Shown here: positions 26,709 to 38,784 of the stretch, piece by piece
Position numbering within the stretch: position 1 is the first letter of the stretch
Layout: every line of letters begins with the position of its first letter
Assembly (NCBI GenBank): GCA_039654915.1
Contig: CM077594.1
Location: 104,546,893 to 104,610,892, forward strand
Direction of reading: 5' to 3'
Length of the DNA: 64,000 nt
Origin: Aquilaria yunnanensis
Lineage: Eukaryota > Streptophyta > Magnoliopsida > Malvales > Thymelaeaceae
Translations under genes and position numbers: made by a program
The notes under the pieces: model-generated
Told to the model about the DNA's origin: nothing
Database searches by the model: none
What the model saw: the letters and a program-made list of their open reading frames with translations, nothing else

Positions 26709-27677
26709 TGTAGGAAAAATCCCAATTTTGACTCTAAAAACTTGTTCCTTCCCTCCAGAAACCCTGAAACTTCTCATTTATCAATTGGACTACCATCTCC
26801 ACTTCTCTAAACCGCCCTTCACAATTGCTCTCCTTCCTCCCTAAACTCCCTGAGATCTGTTATTCCTCCTCCTTTGTCTACACCAGATCTAATACCTTAA
26901 TCGAATTTGGTCCGTTTTCAATTGGGTTTTTTCTTCAACAATCTTTACCATTTCGATCCAAGATCTGGATCAAATCTCCACACCAATGGTCACCGCCAAC
27001 TGGTTACGGTAATTGCTAGCTCTATCCTCTTCTTCATTGCTTCCTCTACATCTTCTTCTTCCCAACTCTAATAATCCTCACAACCGGCTCCTACACATGG
27101 TTGTCCCTTCTTCCTAATCTCTTTATCATGCCTTCCCTCGGCCACAAAGTTAGAGGTACTATATTTAGCCACCATGGCAACCATTGCAGAGTTAGGGGCA
27201 TGGTGAAGGAAAAAGAAATGAGGATGAGGTTGTGGAGGGCAAAGATGGGACAAAGGAGGGGCACAGGAAAGGGCTGCTGTGACGGCGAAAGTGGGAGTAG
27301 AGGAATGTGAAGGAGCTGTAGGAGTGGATGATAAGGCAGAGGAAGCGGGGGGAGGAGGCGGGAGTATGGATGGGGGGTTGTTGGACAAGCTAGTAGAGGA
27401 GGGCAGACCATTGCTTCATTGTGAGATAGTCGAATGAAGAAATAACAAGAAAAAAGCTGTCGAGGGTGACGAAAAAGGTGTAATTGCTGCCAGGGGAAAG
27501 GGGAGGCTTGGTCAACGGTCGTGGCAGTGGTGGAAGTTAGCGACGAAGCGGGAGGAGGCTTTCTTGAAGATAATAGAGATGAATTGTGGCCAAATTGACA
27601 AATGAAAAAAATTTAGGGTTTCCGGGATTGAGGGCGAGAGCAAGTTTTCAGGGGTTAAAATTGATATTTTTCTTACA
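26709..27677. mobile_element. Element with about 95-bp inverted repeats and a GC-richer interior (MULE/foldback-like)
   Basis: The left arm starts TGTAGGAAAAATCCCAATTT, and the right arm on the minus strand starts TGTAAGAAAAATATCAATTT. The match continues through an AACTTG, CCCTC and GAAACCCT series to about 26800 and 27590. The interior (27000-27540) has clearly higher GC and long open frames on both strands (106 aa on minus), unlike the surrounding DNA. That could mean captured gene sequence (Pack-MULE style) or simply low-complexity filler. No protein family was recognised and no matching target duplication was seen. Confidence 0.6.
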
Positions 27678-28548
27678 ATCTTGAATTGAGTTGGCATCTT
27701 TTTGTTTACCATAAATGTTTTCTGTTTAAAATAGGGTAAAAATCAAATGTTTTAATGATGTTAGAAACGAGAATGAAACATTTTAATGACGTTAAAGATA
27801 AGAGTGGAACAAAATAGATGTTAGGGATGAAAGTGGGACAACACTTAAAGGTTTATGTATATTCTATATATATTTGGGAAAGTATGATAAAAAAAATTAG
27901 AATACATAAAAAGTATAAAAATATTTTATTTAATGTATTCCATCATAAAATAATATTTTAATAATTTTTTTTAACAAAACTGATAATAATATACAATATG
28001 ATATACTATACGACATATCTACTGGCAGCACACGAGAGACAACTCTAAGTTTAATTCAAAGTGGCCAAATTGATGGGTAGGGGTGTAAGTTCTAACCCTA
28101 AACCTGAACCCGAACCCTAATCCAATCCTAATTTTTTGAGTTCAGGTTCAGATTGTAAAAGAGAAAAACGTAAAATTGGGTTGGCCATATCTGACCTTAT
28201 TCTAAAATTGAAAATGGCAGTTTGGCCCGGTTTAACCCAAAAAAACTTAACCTAGCCCTATATGATATAATAAGCCCAACCCCTTTTGCTAGGGCGAAGC
28301 CAAAAAATTATGCTAAGAAATTATCTTAGTGGAGGCAATTAAAACTATTTTTATGCATTTTATAATGAGTGGGGTCATTATCAAAAATTCTATGGGGTCA
28401 TAATGAATATTTTTTAAAAAATTATATACAATTTACATAATTTTTCCAAAATTCAAATGCCACCACTCACTTATATGTAGGGTCGCCCCTGCCCCCTTGT
28501 CACTCCTATACAATATTATCTATGAGTCCAACCCAACAACCTACACCC
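27678..28548. other. AT-rich spacer with decayed element ends
   Basis: At 28076-28140 there is an AACCCTAAACCTGAACCC-type segment, and at 28290-28500 a segment with AGGGCGAAGCC-like and GGGTCGCCCCTGCCC words. Both resemble ends of hAT-type non-autonomous elements, but neither could be bounded. No gene was seen. Confidence 0.4.
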
Positions 28549-28880
28549 AATTTGTTTTAACTTAAGTCAATTGACTCCAAAATGGCTTATTTTTATTCGT
28601 ACATTTTTTTTCCTTGAAACTAATTTTAATTAAAAGCTAATATTATGTAGTTGCAATAATCCATAGAACATACAATTTTTGCAATGTTACTAAATTTTTA
28701 TGAAAAATTCTAGTTTAAGGCATTAAAAAGGAAAAATTCAAAAAAATTTAACAACACCATGAAATTTTATTTTCAAATGGATTGTTACATCTACATAATA
28801 TTAGCTTTCAAATAAATTAGTTTCAAGTGAAAAAATGTTAAAGTAAAAATAAGTCAGTTGAATTAAGTTAAAACGAATTC
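28549..28880. mobile_element. Foldback MITE, family B, complete copy
   Basis: This is a nearly palindromic element. The left arm (AATTTGTTTTAACTTAAGTC onward) is mirrored by the right arm (minus strand GAATTCGTTTTAACTTAATTC). Both arms carry TTGAAACTAATTT and AAAGCTAATATTATGTAG. The arms are about 110 bp each with a central AT-rich spacer. A second complete copy is at 56462-56790, and partial copies are at 25459-25690 and 37436-37620. Confidence 0.78.
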
Positions 28881-31800
28881 TTAATTCCTAACCCTAGTGG
28901 TTTGCCTTCGTTCCTATTCAACTATTCCAAATTCTTCAATCACAATTCACAATTGAGTAATGAGCAATCAGGTTGGTGAGAGCCTAAGACTGCATGTACT
29001 TTGCCATTGACCTCGTCCAATCATCCCTCCTTTGTTATTGCCGATTTGCTGGCCTTCGGCCTCCCTTGTTCTATCGCCACTCCTTCATCTATGAGCCCTT
29101 TGCCACTGCTAGTTGACTCCAAGTCACCAAGACGTCGAGCACGGCATGCTGAGCAACCCTCTCTTCGTACTCCCAATCAATCACCAACTTACCTCACCGC
29201 TACACCCTCATCCTAGTCATCACCATTGCACTAACTAAAGAGACATAAGTCATTCAACATTCGCCAAAACTCACGGCAGCAGAGACATTTGACACTTGCC
29301 ATTTGACAACATGGAATCATCTTCAAGTGTAGATTTTGAAATTCCACTTGCTTTCAAGGACACTTGCTATTGATAGTATATAATTTTAATGTTGATTTTT
29401 TCATTACTACATATGTGTGATTTTGCTATTGAGGAACACTTGTATAATTTTTTCATTGCCAGTGATAGTGCATAATGCAATTATGAAAGCTATTCCATAT
29501 GAAGGCAATGGTAGCATGCAGCACATTCTTCAAAATATTAGGTAAACTTTACCGTAATTGGGTTAGGGTTGGTTTTGGGTCACGGTTAGAATAGGGTTAG
29601 GTTCGGGTTATGTTTATTCGGATTAAGGATAGGCTATAAAAATCATGTTTCTACATGAACTCAAGCCTACAACTCGAACTAATTTAATTAGGTAAAAATA
29701 GCCAATATAGAAATAGAACTAGATTATGACCTGCACTTTACTGCAAAAACCAACGAAAGTACAATTTTTATGTTGATTATGTTTATAAAGGAAAAAAACT
29801 AAAAAAAATTATGAATTCAAAAATAAGTTATGATCAATTCAAAAAACTTAAAAAATTGAATTGTCTAAAAAGTGTTGTTGATAAATTTGGTAAATAAAAA
29901 AACATAAGGCATAAGACCAATATAATGAATTTGAGATTTCAGAATAAGTTAAGCTTTAAGTGTTACTTATGAAAGCTCGAATCCTAAGACACAAAAAATA
30001 AAAAAATTTAGAATAAAGTGGTAAAATGCCTATTTCAAAGTTTGAGGATCAAAAGACATTACTGTAGTTAATATCAAGAACACTTATGTAATTTACTATT
30101 CTTTTTTGAAAAACTAAAAAATCAGCCCGGGAAAAAATGGTAAAAAATCCTACTTTTAAAATTTGGGCACAATAAGACATCACCAAAGACAAATAGAGAA
30201 CTAATTATATAATTTACCATTTGTTTTCCCAAATGAAAACTGTAAAAAAAAAAATACTATTACAGGATGACATTGTTCATAATGTAATGTAGTAATGAAA
30301 AGGAATATTAGTTTTCTATTCACAATTTTTGTGAGTTTTTTGCCATGGTGGCTAATGGAAAGTGTGAAGTGGTAAAGACAATGCTGAGTTGAAGGAGTGA
30401 TGTGGCAAAAAGTTTTTTTTTTTTTGCCTTAAATTTTCCATTCATATTTTTTTTTTGCAGCAATTTTACCACAAAAAATATTACTTTGGACCAAATTTAC
30501 GCACCAACCTTCCTCGTTGGCATCATTTCCTTTTGGGCATTTTTTGGTAAAGGTGATAATAGATTTCTCTTACTCAAATCGGTCATACTTGGCATGAGTG
30601 TGGAGACATAGATAATGATATGTATTAGGTATTGACCCTTAAGCTAGACAATATTTATACTTCCAACTTCTCACAAACAAAAAAACATGGCTTCTAAATC
30701 AGATGATCGACTTGAAGTAGGTGGGAGTTGCGTTCTTTCTTGTACGAATTCCTAAGAATTTTCTATGAACTTATTTCCGGTCACAAATTTCTTTTCAATT
30801 CATGAAATACAGTGCCAATTTGGACTTCGTAAAATACCTAAATCCCTAATCTTCAGCTCATTCTTGCCAAATCCTCAATTTTTAAATTTACTCTCAACAT
30901 AAAACGGGGATGACAAATTTGTGACGAAAAATGGATTGATAGCAAAATTGCTTTATGGTCAAAATGATTGTGGTAAATTTGCACATTTTCCCATCTCTTC
31001 ATCATGTCAATCCTCCAAACTTAGCATTGTCTTTGCCACGTCACACATTCTGTTAACCACCATAGCATTTTTAGACGGACAATGTAAATTTGCTTCAATA
31101 GAAAAAATTAATGGTAAATTTGAGATGAGAAAAAGTATGATGGCAAAATTGTTCTATGGCCAAAAGTTTAGTGGCAAATTTGCACCTTTTCCTCAGAAAA
31201 AAATGATCCAATTCATGGTGTTCATGGGCCTCAACATCATCATCCGAAAGAAACCATTTCTTTATTTTTGTGGGTTTATGCATGCGTTGGGCTCAAGCCC
31301 AGTTTTATTTTCGAACTCACTAAAAGAAATCACTTGTCTTCTTTTATTTTTCATTTTTTTTATGCCTACTTGTCTTCTTTGTTCGTCCCTTCCTTTTCTA
31401 TTGTTTGCATTGCTTTGGAATCTTCTCAACTCCCAATGCGAATGCGTGGAGCTTTAAACGACTTGGGGACCTTTGGGGCCATCCACTCATCCTAGCCGAT
31501 TTCTCTTACATGTATTGATCTTGTTCATGTGTGATGTCCCACTTGTATACCTAAAAACTCATTCGACAAATCACAGTCAAGTGAGTTTGGCATTGACAAA
31601 CCCACAGGCTAGAGCCCAGTTTATGGTTCATCACAATCTGGCCATCAATGTCATTCCTGTGCTTGAATCGATTGTCATTTATATTCATATGAAGAATCTG
31701 AAGACAACAAACGCAAAGGAGAAAGAATTATATGATTATATGATAGATGATAAACGTGAAATTGTAATGTGAACCACTAAATTTGAATATAAGTGCTGAT

Positions 31801-32150
31801 GTTTTAACTTGAACAACACAAATTACGATATCACATCTATCATCTGTCATATAATAATTTTTAAATAAAAAATCTAGCCAAAAGGTAGAAGCAAAGAAAT
31901 ACGTACAAGGAGACAAAATGTTAAATCCTCTTCCCTGTTCACCCCGAGGAATGTTATTGCAACTTTTACCCTTCAAAATTTCCAATTTCTAGTTGATTCA
32001 ATAATTAACTAAGTAGCTTAGTCTTTATACTAGTATAAATTTAGATCAATTTTTAAAAACTCAAGAATAGACATTTCAGAAATTACTTTTCTCCTGTTCC
32101 TAACATAAGTCAAACCCCTTTGTACATGTGCTAATGACATAGCTCACTAA
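28881..32150. other. AT-rich spacer, no gene recognised
   Basis: A GC-richer patch at 29000-29230 and a frame of 178 aa at 30921-31457 stand out. The latter contains a direct repeat of about 70 bp (30921-30993 and 31121-31193) with GGTAAATTTGC-type words, which suggests repeat DNA rather than a gene. GGTTAGGGTT-like words occur at 29560-29640. No RNA gene was recognised. Confidence 0.45.

Positions 32151-32213
<63 letters not shown>
32151..32213. repeat. Compound microsatellite (CT)11(TA)21
   Basis: A CT run of about 22 bp passes directly into a TA run of about 41 bp. Confidence 0.96.
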
Positions 32214-32215
<2 letters not shown>

Positions 32216-32601
32216 CATCGATTGGGTTTTAACTCAATTGGTTTGTAAATCACCATATCATGTAACTAGTCATGTTCAAGTTCTGACTTATGTAAGAAAT
32301 TGCATATTCTCTTTACAGTCAATGGGTGGATTTAGGTTGGATGGAGTAGAGTATAAGATAGAGTAGATTGTAGAATATTTCCTATATTTTTCTCATGTAA
32401 CATTATAAGTACAAAAAAATTAAAACTATATTTCTCATGTAACATTATGAGTACAAAAAGATAGAAACTATATATATATCCATGTAGATGTCATTAAGTG
32501 ATCCTAGCCTTAGTCCACAAAACAATCCTATTATTGGCAATTTAAGGGCAAGTTCGCTTAAAAAAAAGGAACTATAGAAAAAAAAAAGTATTGCTTTCAT
32601 A

Positions 32602-34052
32602 TAGAGGTGGCCAGCGGGCCAATCTAGCCTGAATTTGGCCTGACTAGTTGGGCTTGGACTTGGTTTGGTGAAGCCCGAGCACAGCCTGGGTAAAGGCAAG
32701 CTGGGCCTAGGCCAACTTGACACAGGCTTGGGCTAGGCTGGTGCAGGCATGGGCCATATTTTTAAATTTTATTTTAATAAATTTGTGAAAGTATTTTGTT
32801 TTTTATAGAAGAAAACACCACTACTAGAATAAATTTTATCAATTAAAAAGCCCATTAACATTTATAATAATTGGAACGTGTTTCATATGACATAATAGCT
32901 AAATGTTCAAAAATTAAAAACAACCATTAAAAACCTAGGATTAATTCTTAACAAAATAGTTAGACCAATTACAAACTAAAAATGAACATGAAAAACCAAA
33001 AGAAAAAATTATTCCTCATCCTTTATTAGCACCTCATCATCAGAGCTATTAAGATGTTTATCTTATTGTTGTAGAAAAACAAAACCCCAATCACGATTGT
33101 AAACATAGACCTCAATTACCTCTAGTGTCAACCTCATCCATTTATTCGATATCACTTTTTTTTTTGCATTGAAAGCTAACTTGGAAGCAACGGTCAAAAC
33201 TGGTATAACTAAAATCTCCAAGGCAATGGTGTATAAAGTGGGAAATTTAGCCTTCTTGTTCTTCCACCATTCTAAAATGTCTACCTCACTTTGCTCGAAT
33301 AAAGTGGTTAGGTATCATCAACTTTAGCAAACCTCGTGGCCGTAGCAGTGGACTGGGGCCATTTCAGGATTAGGATGGCAGGGTTGAAACGTGATAATGA
33401 GGCCAATGAGGCCAATGTTGAAACATATCGAGGCACTATTGATCTTACTTTATTTGAATAGTGCACACAATATAACTTGCACAACTCACACAATTGATTG
33501 TCAGCAGTAGTCAATAATAGCAAAAATGCAAGAACATTGATGTGGGGCTGCTCTAAGAATGTGTGATAATATGCCTTAAACAATCGATTTGTACTCAAAA
33601 TCCTTACATTCAAGTTAGGTGCAGATGCAACTAAAAAAATTGGGGGAATATCTTGGAAATATGCAAGCCACTTGTTTTTCATAACTTCAATGGTATCTTT
33701 CAAAATGAATCATATTTGTATTGATGGAAAATATAAACAATGTTTACAAAGTATTGCAAAATCGTGTACACAGTTGGGTAGTAAATATCAGAGAAAAAAT
33801 GGTTACTTTACTTCATAGAAATACTTTAGCAACTCAATTTGTAACATCTGTCCCACATGATATCAGGTTAGTACTTCTAAACCCACAAATTTATAGAGCA
33901 TCTCAAAAGCGTGAAATATGCACATGTGTTTGTTAACAGTTCAAAAGTTGAGTTCCACTGTGTGGGACAATCTAATTTGAAAATTTTCCAACTAAAACTC
34001 ATGTTATTTTCAATGTAGAAAACTTTAAACTCATGAGATATTATAGGCCTTA
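32602..34052 (-). mobile_element. hAT transposon relic, 3' (C-terminal) part
   Basis: The left boundary reads TAGAGGTGGCCAGCGGGCC and is followed by a GGGCTTGG/AGCCTGGG-rich segment, typical of hAT element ends. Rightwards lies a decayed minus-strand hAT transposase (separate entry). The element is cut at 34052, where its continuation is present twice: directly at 34053-34697 and again after the Helitron at 47342. The BED-finger N-terminus then appears at 48620-48850. Confidence 0.7.
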
Positions 34053-34080
34053 TTCTCACAAAAAGTAGTTCATTCTGAAT
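33080..34080 (-). pseudogene. Decayed hAT-family transposase (middle and C-terminal dimerisation regions)
   Basis: Read right to left, there is a segment with LDCPTQWNSTFELL (33877-34059), matching the LD-PTRWNSTY block of plant hAT transposases. Next comes KNKWLAYFQDIPPIFLVAS (33308-33703), matching the region before the dimerisation domain. The last, near 33180-33305, reads EVDILEWWKNKKAKFPTL and then TIALEILVIPVLTVASKLAF, the hAT dimerisation domain. The blocks lie in different frames with stops between them, so the gene is dead. RICESLEEPER-like domesticated proteins share these motifs, but the lesions argue for a transposon relic. Confidence 0.8.
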
Positions 34081-34697
34081 TTGGTAATTTCAATTTGTAA
34101 AAGTTATAACCCTTATTTAACACATAAATTCAAAATGTGATACAAACAACGAACATGAAAAAATACATTATCTAAAGATGATTTCAACTTTTTTTTTCAA
34201 TTCTCATACTGCAAAATCATCATGGATGCATTGTCAAATGAGATAGATAAAACTTTGTCCACACAAAAAAAATGACAAAGTGTATCCAAAATGCATGAAA
34301 AGATGTTCTAGCCAATATGATATGATTTCATGCATTTAATTGTAAGTACTCCTCCCATCTCGGATTGTTTGAAACAAATAGGTTTAGCATGCATACCAAG
34401 GCAAATTGCCTCCTCTTTCCATCTTTACCCTTCATCTTCAGCAACCCCTCAGCCTTATTCTCCACCCCGCCTTTGACTTTTTGTCTCTGCCTTGCCTTTA
34501 ACATTCCGTCTTTGCCTCGCCCTCGACCTTCTATTGCCACTTGGCCAAGCTTCCATCTCCACCCCTATCTTCAACCTTTCGTCACCAATGATTCGCCTCA
34601 TCTTCATCACCCTAATCTGCTGATTTGCTCGAATCAAGCCTCGATCTCATTCGTTGTGTTCGATTCGCTTGAATCAATCTGCTCGAATCTGCTTATT
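34053..34697. repeat. Left copy of a duplicated hAT-relic segment
   Basis: From TTCTCACAAAAAGTAG onward the sequence is nearly identical to 47342-47779 for about 440 bp, then diverges through indels and stops matching near 34697. The copy begins exactly where the other copy abuts the Helitron 3' end. The segment includes the start of a Stowaway-like MITE (TACTCCTCCCATCTCGG at about 34346) that is complete only in the right copy. Confidence 0.85.
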
Positions 34698-35039
34698 TTT
34701 ACGACTAGCCTTTAAAGTTTCACTCCTGCATACATTGAACAAAAGAAAGCAAACATGTCTAAGTAAGCACTTGATTGGAGAAAATTGTAACTGAGATTAA
34801 AATAAAGAGAAGGAACCAAAGTTAGCTATAAATGACACTAGAAGCACTGATTGGGATGCAGGGAGATTGAGCTTGTAATGGCTTAGAGAACCAAAGAAAT
34901 TATCCTGTGCATTCAAGAAAACTTCCCCAATTTGCCAGGCATCGGTAGGCAACAGATATTGATGGATGACAAAGTTCTAAAATCTCAAATGATGATGGTA
35001 AAAGAACAACTCTTATCCATGAAAAACTTAGCTTCATAC

Positions 35040-35448
35040 CTAAAAACCGCATGATTGCAACAAGCATAGATGTCTCTTACACCCTCATGGTGCAAGAGAG
35101 CTGCGCCTTTAGTGATTGTTTGTACATCAAACATAAATGCATGAAGCTTAAGCAGCAGCTAAATGAAAAACAAGTTTGCCAAGTCCAGACAGTCCCATTC
35201 AGGGCAGCTTGCTGATAAGCAGAGCCAAACTTTTGACAATAAAATTTGACAGACACAACTAAGTGCCAAGTGAGAAACAAGTAGATCATTTATGCTGATA
35301 AGTTTCAACGGGTAAAATCTTCATAGCTTTCTATATACTAAATCTAACTGGAGTATAAATAAATTATGGGAAATAAACCAGCTGTGTCAATCATGTCATC
35401 CACCATCACTGCAACCTTGCCGTTAACATCATCAATAAGGTTCATCAC
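35040..35448 (-). pseudogene. Ribose-phosphate pyrophosphokinase (PRPP synthetase) gene fragment, two exons
   Basis: Minus-strand exon 35448-35379 encodes VMNLIDDVNGKVAVMVDDMI and then DTA, with a CAG acceptor and a GT donor. The next block, about 35120-35040, encodes TITKGAALLHHEGVRDIYAC and then CNHAVF, ending at a GT donor. Together they are the PRPP-binding loop region (DDMIDTAGT motif) of PRPP synthetase, which makes phosphoribosyl pyrophosphate from ribose 5-phosphate and ATP. The second exon's acceptor reads AC rather than AG, and no further exons follow, so this is a broken fragment. Its place just 5' of the Helitron genes suggests gene capture. Confidence 0.75.
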
Positions 35449-35454
35449 CTGCAG

Positions 35455-35835
35455 AATAAAATGCAAGCTAAAACTTACTAAGATGATAAAAAATATGAAG
35501 TCCTAAAGAATTCCTACCCAATCAACATTAAAATAAGAGAAACACATAATAGCTATGATAGACAGGTCCATTACAAACCATGGTCCGTAAATTTACCTAT
35601 TGATTTGTTGATCCATAAGACGTTCACTAGATCTGAACCTTGCTGAATAAAAATGCAACCTAAAACTTACTAAGATAATAAAAATATTATGTCCCAAAGA
35701 ATCCATACCCAGTAAACATTAAAATTAGAGAACATACACATAATAGCTACAATAAACAGGTCCAATACAAACCATGGTCCATAAATTTACCTATAGTTGA
35801 CATGATCACTAAGACGTTTACTCTATCTAAAACCT
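35455..35835. repeat. Diverged tandem duplication of about 190 bp
   Basis: Two head-to-tail copies (from about 35455 and 35647) share AACTTACTAAGAT, CCATACCCA-like, ACATAATAGCTA, ACAGGTCCA and CAAACCATGGTCC blocks. They lie upstream (minus-strand sense) of the PRPP synthetase exons, in what would be its intron. Confidence 0.75.
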
Positions 35836-35993
35836 AAGTAGTTTAGTATTTGTTAGGAAAAAAACCCAAGAGTTTGAAGAAAGATCTTGGGCAATTTGGA
35901 AAAGTATTTGACAAAAAAAACTGGAAGAGTGTGATCAAGAAGAATAGATGACAAACCTATTGATGTATATTTTTTTTAAATTCTGTGGAAATA

Positions 35994-36149
35994 TCAGCCG
36001 AAGTGGGAGACGTCGCGACCGGAAAACACATGGGTACGGCAGTTAAATGTCGGAAACTTCAAGCCCATGGCGTCGCTGCACCTAGAACTCTTTATTGGTT
36101 GCAAATAACTTAGATCCACGGTGTGTGCATGCGAGCTTGCGGCGGCCAT
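35994..36149 (-). pseudogene. Possible first-exon fragment with transit-peptide-like sequence
   Basis: A 51-codon minus-strand frame starts MAAASSHAHTVDL and is rich in Ser, Ala and basic residues. It lies in locally GC-richer DNA upstream of the PRPP synthetase exons and on the same strand. Plastid PRPP synthetases have Ser-rich transit peptides, so it may be that gene's first exon with the middle exons lost. I see no conserved motif proving this. Confidence 0.3.
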
Positions 36150-37797
36150 GGATGACACTAGTAGAAATGCTTATCAGAAAAGACGAGAAAACAGGAAAGA
36201 AAGCGATTTTCTGGGTACAAAATAAGACTCCACCCGGTGTTGCTTGCTTTTTAATTTTGTAAAAGATGAGAAAAATTTCACTTAGGCCCCTATACTTTTA
36301 CAAAATATTACCGACGGACCTTATACTTTACAAGTTTTACCTTTTAGGTGTACAAAGTTTTTTCACATTTATAATCCTCATGTCCATATATGCCATGCTA
36401 ATTTGTTTTCTACGTAATGGCCGTATTCGGCCCTTTTATTCTCAAATTTGGTTTAATTATTCACTTCCCATCCTTTTTCTACTTTTGTTTACTGGAACAT
36501 TGTTCATTAAATTGGGCAAACCCGCTTATTTTGTTTACTTCATTTTCTATGTCCATTAATTCAATTGGGCCATACTCCACTATTTTTAATTAAAATCCTT
36601 TTAACTTGATGGACACATGATTTATCAATTCAAATTTTCTTGGTTGGTTCAATTGGATTTAATATTTTATATATTCGTTCCATTTAATTAGCCTACCCAT
36701 TTTAATATTTTTTAATTGTGTTTCCTGTTTAAGTTGAGAGCCCAAAATATGAGCATATGAAAAATCATGAGAAGAAAAATTCAAATTAAAATAGGTTGGG
36801 CCAAAATTAATCAAATGGTGTGTACTTACCTGATTTGTTTAATTGCAAATCCGATTTTTTTAAGCCAATTGTTTAAGGGTCCACTATTTGTTTAGCAAAA
36901 TTTTTTAAACCTGGCTGGGCCATTACGTATTAATTCATGGTTTGTTTGTTAAACCCATTGCCTCCAATATTTTGTTCGCTGATAAATTGAATTTCTGACA
37001 ACAATTTACCTTTTCTTTTTTGTTTTAAAATATATATATATATTTGGTAAAATAAAAGATCAAAACAATTTACCTTTTAAAATAGTTTCAATTTTTTTCC
37101 TTTTTGCTTTTCTGCTAACATGATTGACTCTATTTGAATTTTGGTGCTCTTTTTTCAAGGAAATTGTGTCTAACTTGGGCTTGTACTGTAATTTTTTGAG
37201 TATCCCTTATGTCACTGTTTCTTATGGTTAAACTATGATTTTAGTCCCTGGATTTTTTCCTTTCCCATTTTGGTCACTAAGCTCAAATCATTTTATGTTT
37301 TAGAACCACACTTAATAAATAATAGCGACTTAACTATATTTTTTCTATGTGCTCATTTGGTTTTGAATTTTTTTTATTATTTTTTTATGTACTATATTCT
37401 AGAGCAAAACACTGGTCACCATCATCAATTAAATTTTAATACATCTTTTTTGCTTGAAACCAATTTCATTTGAAAGCTAATGTTATGTAGATACAATAAT
37501 CAATTTGAAAGAAAATTTTTAGGATGTTGTTAAATTTTTATGAAATTTTCTTTTTTAAGGCTTGAAACTAGAAAAATTCATAAAAATTTAGAAAGATTAT
37601 AAAAATTATATTTGTTTCATATAAGCCCTTCCATGGTTCTTATTTTTAAAAATATGTCTTTTTATTTTCGGCCCAATTTTTTTTAGATCTAAAAATTTAG
37701 GATTCTTTACGCAATTATTAGTACTGTTATGGAAGTCATAAAACAAATACAAAGCACCAGACATAAAGCAATTTAAAATTTAATGGAGTAGTAGATA
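36150..37797. other. AT-rich spacer with a partial foldback MITE
   Basis: Position 37436-37620 is collinear with one arm of MITE family B (TTGAAACCAATTTCATTTGAA, AAAGCTAATGTTATGTAG). No gene is recognised; the frames at 36266-36559 and 37270-37473 have no family signature. Confidence 0.5.
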
Positions 37798-38092
37798 TCT
37801 AATATAAATAATGGCTAAATTATTGATTAAAACTAATGCAGTCCCTTTGAAAGCTAATGAAATCATTGCTCTCTCAACTTTTTTATTTCTTTCACATTCA
37901 CCCATAAAGTTAATAGTACTATTTCACATATAATTATGTAAATGATAATATATTAATTCATCATTGACTATTAATTCAGCTGACTTCTTAAAATAACAAC
38001 TTACCCAATAGAAATTATATTGTCCGAGAACACATGAATATTAAAATAGTTGGGATAGTACATTCCCGATTATCTATGATACTTGTGCAAGA

Positions 38093-38192
38093 AAACAACA
38101 AAATGGCTACAAAAAATTTAGCCCGAACAACAGAATGGCTATAAAAAATTTTGCCCAACTACAAAATGACTACAAAAAAAAATTTTCCCTCA
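38093..38192 (+). repeat. Three degenerate 33-bp direct repeats ahead of the Helitron Rep gene
   Basis: AAATGGCTACAAAAAATTT, GAATGGCTATAAAAAATTTT and AAATGACTACAAAAAAAAAT recur at about 30-35 bp spacing, joined by GCCC-AAC words, ending some 80 bp before the first Helitron reading frame. They may be promoter or Rep-binding repeats; the function is not shown. Confidence 0.6.
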
Positions 38193-38268
38193 ATTTTATA
38201 GTGTTAACACAATAATTCACATTTTTACATTCCCCTTCAGGTTACACTATTTTGTAAAAGTATTACAG

Positions 38269-38490
38269 ATGTCGGATAGGAAACGGGAACAGAACAAACT
38301 TCAATGCTTTTCTGAAGAAGGGGAAACACCACCCAGGAAAACTCATTCAAGGAAATCAACACGTATGGATGCAAGGGAATATAGAAAATGGCTTGCCCGA
38401 TTGAGATCAAATGTTGTTGAATTCGACGACAATGTATCTGAAACATTGAAAGAGGAAGTTGCGGATAATTTCCATTTATTTGATCTTTGA
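38269..38490 (+). CDS. Short basic frame at the start of the Helitron Rep gene
   Basis: A 73-codon frame starts MSDRKREQNK and is rich in Lys and Arg, then acidic toward its end. It lies 0.3 kb ahead of the next Helitron frame in the same orientation. It may be a leader exon of the Rep-helicase transcript or a separate small product; no splice donor to the next exon could be picked with confidence. No domain was recognised. Confidence 0.35.
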   Translation: MSDRKREQNKLQCFSEEGETPPRKTHSRKSTRMDAREYRKWLARLRSNVVEFDDNVSETLKEEVADNFHLFDL

Positions 38491-38784
38491 ATTAATTAAA
38501 CTATGTTCCAATGTAACAAACATGCACGATACTAAACATAAAAAAATTGTTTAGTGTTTTCTAGCAATTTTGATAATCATATCAATCTGAGTTTTAATTT
38601 TAATGTTTGAACAATTGATACCTAAATCCATAAATAATAATATATGAAATCTTCCAAGTTTAAATTTTTATTTTTAAACTCAACTACACATGAAAATTTA
38701 ATACCCATATTTTATTCTATTTTATGTTGTGGTTATTGTATTGTTATTGTTTATTGGTACTGAAACATGATACAACATTAGCAA

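Noticed and set aside
31318..31330. CACTAAAAGAAA word resembling a CACTA transposon end
   Set aside because: No inverted partner or 3-bp target copy was found, and the repeat-rich DNA lies on the wrong side for a left end.
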